Assembly: GCF_029626155.1 (NCBI RefSeq)
Contig: NZ_JARUBL010000001.1
Coordinates: forward strand, 4,258,501-4,322,500
Length of the DNA stretch: 64,000 bases
Source: Solwaraspora sp. WMMD1047
GTDB lineage: Bacteria; Actinomycetota; Actinomycetes; Mycobacteriales; Micromonosporaceae
Reading direction: 5' to 3'
The notes below the pieces were generated by a model, which saw nothing but the letters and a program-made list of their open reading frames with translations, was not told the origin of the DNA and searched no databases. Both the position numbers and the translations under genes were made by a program. Positions 52,272-60,048 of the stretch are shown piece after piece (within the stretch, counting starts at the first letter, position 1; each line of letters begins with the position of its first letter).

Positions 52272-53009
52272 GGAGGCTCACCAGCTTCAAGATCAGGTCC
52301 CGCGACTGGTCGCGGGGCAGGGCGATTCCGGTTATAGCCTGCCACGCCGGATCGAGCGCACCAACCTGGGCCGACGCCGTAGTGACCCTGCCCTCCAACT
52401 GATCGTCGATGTACGCTGCGCGCTGGCCGTTCTCCAGATCCGCCAGGATGAAGCTCCCCGACTGGCCAAGGTAGAGCCCTGCGGTCTCGGGAACCACCTG
52501 AACTATCACCGTTCCGCGCTGGCCAATCTCGACCAGGTGCAGCAACTGTTCTGACATCACCGCAGGGTGTCCCCGACGCAGGGCCGCCTCATCGATCGTG
52601 AACTGCAAGACCGGAATGTTCTCCCGGTCGAATACTGCGCCTGCCGGCCCATCCGGGTCGCGGTGTAGCCGTCGGACTGGGCGCGGGTCAGAAGTCCGCT
52701 GCCCAGAATCATCTCTGCGTAGCGCTTCGTCTGGAGAAGACCGGGAATCAGGCTCGTCTCATGCCAGCGCAGCGCCAACGCGTCGCGTTCGACGTCCGGC
52801 CAATCCCGGAACCAGTTCGGCTGCTGCTGTCGCTGATGCTCACGGTCCTCATGGGCCGCCGCCGAAAGCTTGCGGATCGTGTCACCGCTGCCGAGGAACC
52901 GATCGAGCGCGCCGGCGGTGTCATCCTGCGGAATCAGGCGGCCCTGTTCGAAGGACGCGATCAACGACTTCGAGACGTTCAAGGCACGCGCTACGGCTTG
53001 CTGCGACAT
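52258..53009 (-). pseudogene. XRE-family/DUF5753 regulator, frameshifted
   Basis: Two frames make one protein: MSQQAVARALNVSKSLIASFEQGRLIPQDD (helix-turn-helix), then WPDVERDALALRWHETSLIPGLLQTKRYAEMILGSGLL, and in another frame NIPVLQFTIDEAALRRGHPAVMSEQLLHLVEIGQRG to the C-terminus. One missing base near 52640 links them (AVFDRENIPVLQFTIDEA). Upstream of the ATG at 53009 the same frame continues as ATLKRLRVERR, part of the normal first helix, but a TAG lies eleven codons upstream, so the N-terminus is also damaged. With DUF397 it once formed the common two-gene regulator unit. Confidence 0.82.
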
Positions 53010-53179
53010 TCGCCGCTCGACCCGAAGTCTCTTGAGTGTCGCTACGAGTATCTACCGGGTACCGACGCCCCTCATCTTCCGCCTGAACCGCTCATGAGTC
53101 CAGGGTGGATCGCATCCGCGATCGATTTTCCAACGCGGGCGCAGACATGAACGTTCACAACTCGAATGGAGGTCTCAGG

Positions 53180-53335
53180 ATGGAGACCGGAGAAAATGAC
53201 GGCCTGCCATACACACCGGACGACGATCGGCGGCTCGGCGACGCGATCCAGCGGGCGTACGCCCGGGATGCCGCAGCGGCGGAGCGACGCATCCGGCGGT
53301 TGGAGCGGGAAGCGGCCGAGGAGGACGAGCGGTGA
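53180..53335 (+). CDS. Small hypothetical protein, coupled to the next gene
   Basis: A 51-residue, highly charged helical protein (DDDRRLGDAIQRAYARDAAAAERRIRRLEREAAEEDER), probably a short coiled coil. ATG 53180 has GGAGG 7 bp upstream, the reason for preferring it to an upstream start at 53105. GTGA overlap with the next gene shows coupling. No family is known. Confidence 0.55.
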   Translation: METGENDGLPYTPDDDRRLGDAIQRAYARDAAAAERRIRRLEREAAEEDER

Positions 53336-53781
53336 CCTGGGGGACGCCCCGGCAGTGGCGCTCGATCGGCGGGTGGCCGCCGCGAAAGCGAAAGGCGCCA
53401 ACCGAACCCGGCGGTGATTCGAGCACGGAGGTGCCGGCGGACGAGGCGCACCGGTTCCGGATGCCGCCGTTCCCGACCGGCACCTTCTCCGAGCCGACCG
53501 ACCGCGAACACCCACCCGACCGCGAACACCCACCCGACCGCCAGCACCCACCCAACCGCCGGCACCCGGACGATGCTGCGGAGCCGGCTGACCGGACGCG
53601 CCAGGCCGGGCTGCCGCTCGACGTCCAGATCGACGCCTTCCGGATGCTGCTCGTCCGACACGTCCCGGCGGCCGACGGGCGGTGCGTGTGCGGCCGGACG
53701 CTGGGCGAGGAGACGGGGCTGTGCTACTACGGCCGGCAGGCGCAGACCGCCCTGATGCGCCTCACCGAGCCCGACCCCTGA
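53332..53781 (+). CDS. Hypothetical protein with 6-residue repeats and CxCG motif
   Basis: A 149-residue protein. The middle holds four tandem hexapeptides (DREHPP, DREHPP, DRQHPP, NRRHPD) encoded by 18-bp units at 53500-53571. The C-terminal third (LPLDVQIDAFRMLLVRHVPAADGRCVCGRTLGEETGLCYYGRQAQTAL) has Cys-x-Cys-Gly and a further Cys that may bind metal. The GTG start 53332 overlaps the preceding stop. Function unknown. The CxCG end is reminiscent of the coupled small protein at 13221, though similarity is slight. Confidence 0.55.
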   Translation: MTWGTPRQWRSIGGWPPRKRKAPTEPGGDSSTEVPADEAHRFRMPPFPTGTFSEPTDREHPPDREHPPDRQHPPNRRHPDDAAEPADRTRQAGLPLDVQIDAFRMLLVRHVPAADGRCVCGRTLGEETGLCYYGRQAQTALMRLTEPDP

Positions 53782-53894
53782 CCACCCGCCTGGTGGCGCG
53801 CCTGTCCCCTCAGGCCGCAGCTGACACCTTGCGCGGGGCCATCCGGCGCCGCTGACATTCGGCAGCCGGCATCCTGCTGGGAAAGAGGCCGCAG

Positions 53895-54117
53895 CGTCGT
53901 CGTTCTCGATCGCCTGGCAGAGCACCCGCTTTCCTGGAGGGCGCCTGGGTCTTCGCCCCGTACGGCACCCCGGGCTGCGACCTGCTGCTGGAGCTGGCCG
54001 GCAACGTCTACTTCGCCGGCGACTGGCTGAGCCACTCGGTGGCCTGACAGCACGGCGCCTTCGTCTCCGCCCGCACCGCCGTCACCGCCCTCCACGAACG
54101 CGTGATGTCCACCTGAC
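53895..54117 (+). pseudogene. Decayed duplicate of the 3' end of the amine oxidase gene
   Basis: About 220 bases are nearly identical to the end of the gene at 49415-51019. They begin at the sequence coding SSFSIAWQ and run past the stop (ALHERVMST). The copy has a one-base insertion near 53930, a TGG to TGA change that makes a stop in VAWQHGA, and several substitutions. It has no start. It shows that the 2.9-kb segment between the two copies is bounded by a direct repeat. Confidence 0.85.
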
Positions 54118-54354
54118 CCGACTCGGGTCGGTCCCGGGGTGGCAAACCCCCTGCCCCACGCCGCCTGCCGCAAGCCGTGGAGGACATCACCGGCCGAATC
54201 GCTCGGTGGGCTCTCGTAGCCCTGGGTGCTTGCCTTGCCGACGCGCCGTTGGCCGGGAGTAGCCTGGCGATTGCTGTCCGTGCGGCCGGCTGCCGTAGCG
54301 ACAGGAATGATCCGGGCTTAGCCGGCAGGATGGAAGGTTGGGACGGAGGTGCCC
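54118..54354. other. Short non-coding leader before the third SARP gene
   Basis: No gene. A TAGCCT near 54260 with TTG-type boxes upstream could be the promoter of the SARP gene at 54355. I see no 11-bp-spaced heptamer array here. Confidence 0.35.
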
Positions 54355-57315
54355 ATGTACGAGTTTCGCGTTCTGGGTCCCCTCACGGTAGTGATCGACG
54401 GTACCCCGATCGACATGACGAGTCGGCGGCAGCGTGCGGTGTTGGCTCGGCTGCTGATCGAACCTGGCTCGACTGTGTCTGTGGACGCGTTGGTGGCGGC
54501 CGTGTGGGAGGGAGAACCCGCCCCTCAAAACGCGCGGTCAGCCCTGCACGCCCAGATATCCCGTCTTCGGTCCCTCCTCGGGTCGGCGGGGGGCCAAGTA
54601 ATCACGCATCCCCCTGGATACCGACTCGACGTACCGGCGACAGCGGTCGACGCTCACAGATTCGAGAACAGCGTTCGAGAGTGCCGGGACCTGATGCGGT
54701 GGGCGCCGCAGGCGGCTCTTACCAGCCTCGACCAGGCTCTCGCACTTTGGCGGGGCCGCGCATACGCTGAGTTCGCCGATACGTTCGGCGCGGCCGAAGC
54801 CGTCCGCCTGGAACAACTGCGGCTACAGGCACTCGAGGAGAGAATATCCGCCTTGGTGGCCATCGGCGAATGGGGCGAAGCGGTAGCGCAATCTGAAGGG
54901 CTCATCGCAACCGAGCCCTTTCGGGAGCGACCGTACGCATTGGCCATGCGCGCCTTGGCGAACGGTGGCCGACGTGGCGAAGCCCTGGCCCTGTATCAAC
55001 GCCTACGCGGGGTGCTCACTGAAGGACTCGGCAGCGAGCCTTCGGTCGAGGTGCAGGCGTTGCACGTGGAGATCCTGCGCGAGGCGGAGGTCCAAGCTCG
55101 CCCGTGGAGTGCGTCCGAACAGGCACCACCTGCTGTGCGCCCGGGGACGGCACCGGTTCCTGTCAGCGCGTTCTTCGGGCGGGTGGACGAGTTGCAGACG
55201 ATCTCGGAGGCGCTGTCTCGGTCGCGGCTTGTAACTCTCGTGGGTCCGGGGGGAGTCGGCAAGACTCGGTTGACCATGGAATGGACAGGCCGGCTAGCCA
55301 CGGATCAGCAGGTTGCGTGGGTTGAGCTGGCCTCTCTGGCAGATCCGGCCGCAGTGGCGAGCGTGTTTCTGAACGCGCTCGACATTCCGAATCCGCCTCG
55401 TATTACGCCGCAGGACGCGCTGATCACCGCCTTGCATACGCGATCCATCGTCCTGATCGTCGACAACTGCGAGCATGTCATTGAGGCGGTGGCCCAGATT
55501 CTGGCAGCCATCGCACGCTTCTGCCCCCGGGTGCGGGTGGTCGCCACGAGCCGTGAGCGTCTCGCCGTAGACGGCGAACACGTTCTCGTCCTGCAGCCGC
55601 TACCGGTGCCGGACCGGTACGACCCCGCCGCCACCGAATCACCGTCCGTGCGTCTGTTCCTGGACCGCCTCCAGGCTGCCGGCAGCCCGGTCGACGAACG
55701 CGACCCGGCGGTGACGGACCTGGTGACAACCATCTGTCGACGGCTCGACGGCTTGCCGCTCGCGATCGAGTTGACTGCCGCCCAGACAGCGAGTCTGGGG
55801 CTGCCTGCCGTCGCGACGGCTACGGACCTGTTGGGGCTCGCCAGCGGACGACGGTCTGAGCGGGCAAGCCACCGGAACCTACGAGCCACCCTCGACTGGT
55901 CCTTTGAACGGCTGGACCCGGACGAGCAACGCCTTCTGTGTCGTCTCGCCGTGTTTCCGTCCCGGTTCCCGCTGTCCTGGGCCGTGGGCGTCTGCGCTGA
56001 CGGAGACCTGACGCCTGAGATGATCCTGCCCCTGCTGGCGCGGCTGGTAGAGAAGTCCCTCGTCCGCACGGACCGGCAGAGCCATGGTGAACGCCGCCAT
56101 CACATGCTGCTGCGAGTCATCCGCCAGTACGCCGAGGAGCGACTCGACGCCGCCGGCGAGGCGAACCAGTTCCGACAGGAGTACGCCCGGTTCGTCGTGA
56201 GCTGGACCGAGGAACGCGCTGCCCGGCTCGGCCTGGCGGACGACAGCGAGTTCATTGAGCTGTCGGATGCCACACATGATCTGCGCACCGCCCATGCGTG
56301 GGCTCGTCGCCACGATCCGGACCTGGCACTGCGACTGTCTGCCGCCTTGTGGCTTCACACGGAGCTCAGAGGCGACAACGAGGTCCGCGGATGGGCCGAG
56401 GCCGCAAGTCACCTCCCGGGCAGCGACGGCCACCCTATGCGGCCCGTTGTGCTGGCGATCGCAGCGATGGGAAGCGCGGCGCGCGGTGCGGTCGAGTCCG
56501 CCGGCCGACTCATCGCGGAAGCGCTGCGGACCGCGGACCCTGATCATGAAATGACGCCGTTTATCTGGTGGGACTACGGCATGATGCTGCTTCTGGCCGG
56601 CGATCTCGCGGAGAGCATGCGTGCCCTCCACCGCGGCTGGCGGTTGGCGCGTCGGGTCGGAAATCGTTGGGGAGAGACGGTCACCGCCGCAGGAATGACC
56701 TCTGTTCTGGTCAACATGGCGCAGCCGACGGGTAGCCAGAGGTGGCTGCACCGAACCTCTGCCGTAATCGCCAGCCTTCCCGGCCCTTCCGCCCGTGCGA
56801 CAGCGGAACTCGTCGCCGGGGAAACCAAAACTCTGGTCGACCCCGTGTCCGCGTTGGCCAGTTTCAAGCGCTGCCACGCTCTGGCCTCCCCGATCGGCGC
56901 CAGATTTCTGGTGACACTCGCACGCAGCGGGATGGCCAGCGTGGCGGCGAACCTCTCCGCTGGGCGGGAACGTATAATTCACTGGGCAGATGCCGTTCGG
57001 TACTGGCAGGACGTAGGCGACCAGTTCCGGGTTTGGATTCACCTTCGTTTCATGATTACCCTGTACAGCGACGAGGGTGAGGACGAACTCGCCGTCGCGC
57101 TTGATTCGGCTGTTGCCACGTCGCCAGCGAGGGATTCTCCCGGCGTCGACTCTGAAAGGCTGCGCCAGGCGGTCGACCGATCGGAGGGCCGGCTCGGTGA
57201 TCTGGCCAGAGAGATTCGACTCCGATGGACTGGCGCGCCGGTCGGTGACGTTGTGGACCTGATCTATCGCGACGTAGGAGATGTGAAGGTCAGCGACGAC
57301 GACCTTGGCCTGTGA
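54355..57315 (+). CDS. SARP regulator with NB-ARC ATPase and TPR-like region (AfsR-like)
   Basis: A 986-residue regulator. It has an OmpR-type DNA-binding domain (YEFRVLGPLTVVIDG, SRRQRAVLARLLIEPGSTVSVDALVAAVW), BTAD (VDAHRFENSVREC, EPFRERPYALAMRALANGGRRGEALALYQRLRGVLTEGLG), an NB-ARC ATPase (Walker A LVGPGGVGKTRLTMEW; SIVLIVDNCEHVIEAVAQIL; RDL-like GLPLAIEL) and a long helical C-terminus. ATG 54355 has GGAGG 5 bp upstream; GTG 54349 would lack spacing. Codon usage is slightly less GC-rich than in the other two SARP genes. Its targets are unknown; the secreted gene at 57591 is a neighbour but has no 11-bp-spaced array in front. Confidence 0.9.
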   Translation: MYEFRVLGPLTVVIDGTPIDMTSRRQRAVLARLLIEPGSTVSVDALVAAVWEGEPAPQNARSALHAQISRLRSLLGSAGGQVITHPPGYRLDVPATAVDAHRFENSVRECRDLMRWAPQAALTSLDQALALWRGRAYAEFADTFGAAEAVRLEQLRLQALEERISALVAIGEWGEAVAQSEGLIATEPFRERPYALAMRALANGGRRGEALALYQRLRGVLTEGLGSEPSVEVQALHVEILREAEVQARPWSASEQAPPAVRPGTAPVPVSAFFGRVDELQTISEALSRSRLVTLVGPGGVGKTRLTMEWTGRLATDQQVAWVELASLADPAAVASVFLNALDIPNPPRITPQDALITALHTRSIVLIVDNCEHVIEAVAQILAAIARFCPRVRVVATSRERLAVDGEHVLVLQPLPVPDRYDPAATESPSVRLFLDRLQAAGSPVDERDPAVTDLVTTICRRLDGLPLAIELTAAQTASLGLPAVATATDLLGLASGRRSERASHRNLRATLDWSFERLDPDEQRLLCRLAVFPSRFPLSWAVGVCADGDLTPEMILPLLARLVEKSLVRTDRQSHGERRHHMLLRVIRQYAEERLDAAGEANQFRQEYARFVVSWTEERAARLGLADDSEFIELSDATHDLRTAHAWARRHDPDLALRLSAALWLHTELRGDNEVRGWAEAASHLPGSDGHPMRPVVLAIAAMGSAARGAVESAGRLIAEALRTADPDHEMTPFIWWDYGMMLLLAGDLAESMRALHRGWRLARRVGNRWGETVTAAGMTSVLVNMAQPTGSQRWLHRTSAVIASLPGPSARATAELVAGETKTLVDPVSALASFKRCHALASPIGARFLVTLARSGMASVAANLSAGRERIIHWADAVRYWQDVGDQFRVWIHLRFMITLYSDEGEDELAVALDSAVATSPARDSPGVDSERLRQAVDRSEGRLGDLAREIRLRWTGAPVGDVVDLIYRDVGDVKVSDDDLGL

Positions 57316-57590
57316 GTCAGGTCGGAACATCATCGAGGGCGACTGACGACATGACCGCAGAGCTTCCCTCCCGACAAGCCGACAGATCATGAGGCGGTCC
57401 GGTGGGTCGCGGCTCTGTCCGGTGCGCGACGTACGGTCACGGGCGTGCCGATCCGCCAGTGGTGGCCTCCCGCGCCGCAGCCACGGCGGGCGGATTTCGC
57501 GCGAACCGGAATGAGGGGTGTCGGCGTACTGCTCCGTGACTACGAACAGCGGCCGCGAAAGTAACCCGTGGCCCTCTAGGAGGAGACGAG

Positions 57591-58238
57591 ATGTCCCGTA
57601 CGCTCTCGACCCGTCGCTTGGTCGCCGGCATCATGGCCGTTGTGGCCGCGGCTGGTGGTGTGGCTCTCTCGGCGGCTCCCGCCGCGGCGGCCGACCAACC
57701 GTTCACGCCGATCTCCACGTTCCCGAAGCTCGACATGAGCGTCCCCTACCGGATCGTCGTGAACACTCCAGACCAGTTCTCCGGAACGAGGAACATCGGC
57801 GCCCAGCACTTCGACACCAGCGGCGGAGGTAGCATTTTCGCGCTCGCCGTCCGCCCGAAGGACGGCTACAACCCCGCAGGTGAGCAGTGGCTTTTCAGGC
57901 AGGTGAACGACAACCTCGGTAATCCGATCACGGAGAACGGAAACCCGGTCGTCTTCGTGGTCAGCAACCGCCTGGCCGACGGCTACCGGTACGTCATGGA
58001 CACCGAGAACATTCCGTACACGATCGAGGGTCCCGGTGGGGTCGTCGGCACCTCCCCGTTCGACGTCTCGGGCACCCAGCAGTGGGTGCTCTCCAAGGTC
58101 TTCGACCAGTTCACGCTGAAAAACCGGTCGGCGCACTCGCCGAACTACCTGAGCTTCGACATGGACCAGAACCGGTTCGAGCAGTACCACCCCGCCCAGC
58201 GGCACTCAATCCAGTTCTCCCTCGAGATCGTCGTGTGA
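57591..58238 (+). CDS. Secreted hypothetical protein with lectin-like QxW features
   Basis: A 215-residue exported protein with a Sec signal peptide (LVAGIMAVVAAAGGVALSAAPAAA). The mature part has two segments of beta-trefoil style, GEQWLFRQVNDN and TQQWVLSKVFDQFTLKNRSAHSPNYLSFDMD, in which QxW repeats hint at a ricin-type lectin fold. This is inference; only two repeats are visible. ATG 57591 has AGGAGGAG. It is followed 99 bp later by a methyltransferase gene. The upstream 275-bp intergenic region holds no other recognisable element. Confidence 0.65.
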   Translation: MSRTLSTRRLVAGIMAVVAAAGGVALSAAPAAAADQPFTPISTFPKLDMSVPYRIVVNTPDQFSGTRNIGAQHFDTSGGGSIFALAVRPKDGYNPAGEQWLFRQVNDNLGNPITENGNPVVFVVSNRLADGYRYVMDTENIPYTIEGPGGVVGTSPFDVSGTQQWVLSKVFDQFTLKNRSAHSPNYLSFDMDQNRFEQYHPAQRHSIQFSLEIVV

Positions 58239-58337
58239 CGAAGGCCCGATCGGTCCACCCCGGCCCCGGTGCGGAAGTACCGGGGCCGGGGTGCCGGCCG
58301 CGCACCGAACAACCTGGAATACGAGAGGAATCCGAAG

Positions 58338-59138
58338 ATGACCGGTACGGAGTCAGTAGACTTCCCTCGTTCGTCGAAGTATTCGATGGACTGGTTGAAG
58401 TCCTGCGTCAGTGGGGGCGCCAACGCGCTGTGGCTAGCGGAGTGGCTGACCGAGAAGATGCCACTCGAGAGCGGCATGAGAGTCTTGGATCTGGGTAGTG
58501 GACGCGGCGCTTCGTCGATCTTCCTCAACCGTGAGTTCGGCGTGCAGGTGTGGTCGGTGGACCTGTGGTTCGGAGTGGATGAACGCGCTCAGCGCATACG
58601 CGATGCTGGTTGCCACGGGAACGTCTTCGCCTTGCATGCCGACGCGAGGTCTCTGCCATTCTCGCAGGGGTTCTTCGATGCGGTGGTCTGCATCGACTCG
58701 TTCATGTACTACGGAACCGACGATCTCTTCATGAATCACCTCGCGCGTTTCGTCAATCCGGGCGGTCTGGTGGGCATCGCCAACGCCGGACTCACGCAGG
58801 AGATCGACGGTCCGATACCTGATCATCTCGCCAGGTGGTGGGAGCCGAGCATGGCCTGCCTGCACTCCGCCGACTGGTGGGCTCGCCACTGGTCGCGCAG
58901 TGGTGTCGTTGCGGTGGAGACGGCGGACACGATGTCCGAGGGATGGAGAAAGTGGTTGCAGTGGCAGTACGCCGTGGCTCCGGACAACAGTGTGGAGATC
59001 GAAGCGCTGAGGGCCGACCAGGGTCGCAACCTCGGATACATCCGGGCGGTCTGTCGTCGCCGGCCGGACGTCACTCTGGACGAGCCGATAACGTCCATCC
59101 CCGTCGATTACGAGCATCGCCCGGTACTGTCGGAATAA
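58338..59138 (+). CDS. SAM-dependent methyltransferase
   Basis: A 266-residue class I methyltransferase. Motif I MRVLDLGSGRGASSIFLNREFG and the following acidic strand VWSVDLWFGVDERAQRI bind S-adenosylmethionine; LPFSQGFFDAVVCIDSFMYYG is motif IV and FVNPGGLVGIANAG motif VI. The substrate is unknown, but sequences of this type act on small metabolites. ATG 58338 has GAGAGG 9 bp upstream. It lies on the same strand as the secreted gene and is the only candidate enzyme in this neighbourhood. Confidence 0.88.
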   Translation: MTGTESVDFPRSSKYSMDWLKSCVSGGANALWLAEWLTEKMPLESGMRVLDLGSGRGASSIFLNREFGVQVWSVDLWFGVDERAQRIRDAGCHGNVFALHADARSLPFSQGFFDAVVCIDSFMYYGTDDLFMNHLARFVNPGGLVGIANAGLTQEIDGPIPDHLARWWEPSMACLHSADWWARHWSRSGVVAVETADTMSEGWRKWLQWQYAVAPDNSVEIEALRADQGRNLGYIRAVCRRRPDVTLDEPITSIPVDYEHRPVLSE

Positions 59139-59240
59139 GTTGCACGGTTCCGGGTCAGCTTCATCCCCCGTCACCTGATCGGGACTCCGGACCACGCCCA
59201 ACCCCGAACGCACCGGTCACGACGGTACGGCCGGACTTCC

Positions 59241-59876
59241 TTAGTCGGTCTGGTTCGGCAGACTGGCGACCGTCGAACGGGTCCCCGTCGCATCCCTTAC
59301 GTGATGGAGCAGCATGGCGAGGCGCTTCTGAGCGCGGGATGTCCGACTCTTGACCGTGCCGATCGCGATGCCTAGGCTGGCGGCAATCTCCGCCTGAGTC
59401 ATTCCGCCGTAGTATGCCAACTCCAGCACTTCACGTTCGTCGGGGTGAATTCGTCCGAGTGCCTGCCGCACCTGCCACACCTTCCACGCTGCGTCCAACG
59501 ATGGTCCCTCGGCCGTGAGTTCACCGTTCGTTGACCAGGAATCGTCGTACGGGACATGGGATGACGTGTGGCGTTGCCGGCGGTAGATGTCGACCGCGGT
59601 TCGCCGGGTGATCGCGTACAGCCACGGCTGCAGCCCACGGGTCGGGTCGAAGGTGGCCGACGCGCGCCAAGCTTGCACGAATGCCTGCTGCAGCGCCTCC
59701 GCCGCCAGGTCGCGGTCACCCAGGAGGCTGAATGCGGTGGCGAACATCGATCCAGAGTGCTTTCGGTAGGTTTCAAGAAGTGCGGCTTCGTCGCCGTCAC
59801 GGAAACGCTCCTCAAGCGATCGCTCATCGAATGTGCCGGATGTCGCCCGTACGGGCGCAGACGGTCTTCCCAGCAT
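59241..59876 (-). CDS. ECF-type RNA polymerase sigma factor
   Basis: A 211-residue sigma-70 family factor with regions 2 and 4 only. Region 2 is FRDGDEAALLETYRKHSGSMFATAFSLLGDRDLAAEALQQAFVQAWR, then the -10 element part GLQPWLYAITRRTAVDIYRRQRH. Region 4 is IHPDEREVLELAYYGGMTQAEIAASLGIAIGTVKSRTSRAQKRL. ATG 59876 has GGGAGG 7 bp upstream. No anti-sigma gene is next to it. It is divergent from the LuxR-type ATPase regulator, so the two share a 170-bp control region. Confidence 0.93.
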   Translation of the reverse strand: MLGRPSAPVRATSGTFDERSLEERFRDGDEAALLETYRKHSGSMFATAFSLLGDRDLAAEALQQAFVQAWRASATFDPTRGLQPWLYAITRRTAVDIYRRQRHTSSHVPYDDSWSTNGELTAEGPSLDAAWKVWQVRQALGRIHPDEREVLELAYYGGMTQAEIAASLGIAIGTVKSRTSRAQKRLAMLLHHVRDATGTRSTVASLPNQTD

Positions 59877-60048
59877 TGGCGCGCCTCCCTCACTTCGTTG
59901 TCGTAGGAACACGCTCAACGGTCCGGAGAGAGCTTTCCCGCCGCTTTCAGGGCGCCTTCACGTCACTTTCACCGTGCTGGCTCCCGTCTGCTGTTGCAAT
60001 GAGTGGCGCAACGTCCGGTCGGGCAAGGAACCCGGCCGGCAGCGTAGC

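Noticed and set aside
53500-53571. Tandem 18-bp repeats that could suggest a CRISPR array.
   Set aside because: There are no spacers between units, the period is 18 bp and the frame stays open through the repeat; it is a coding repeat.
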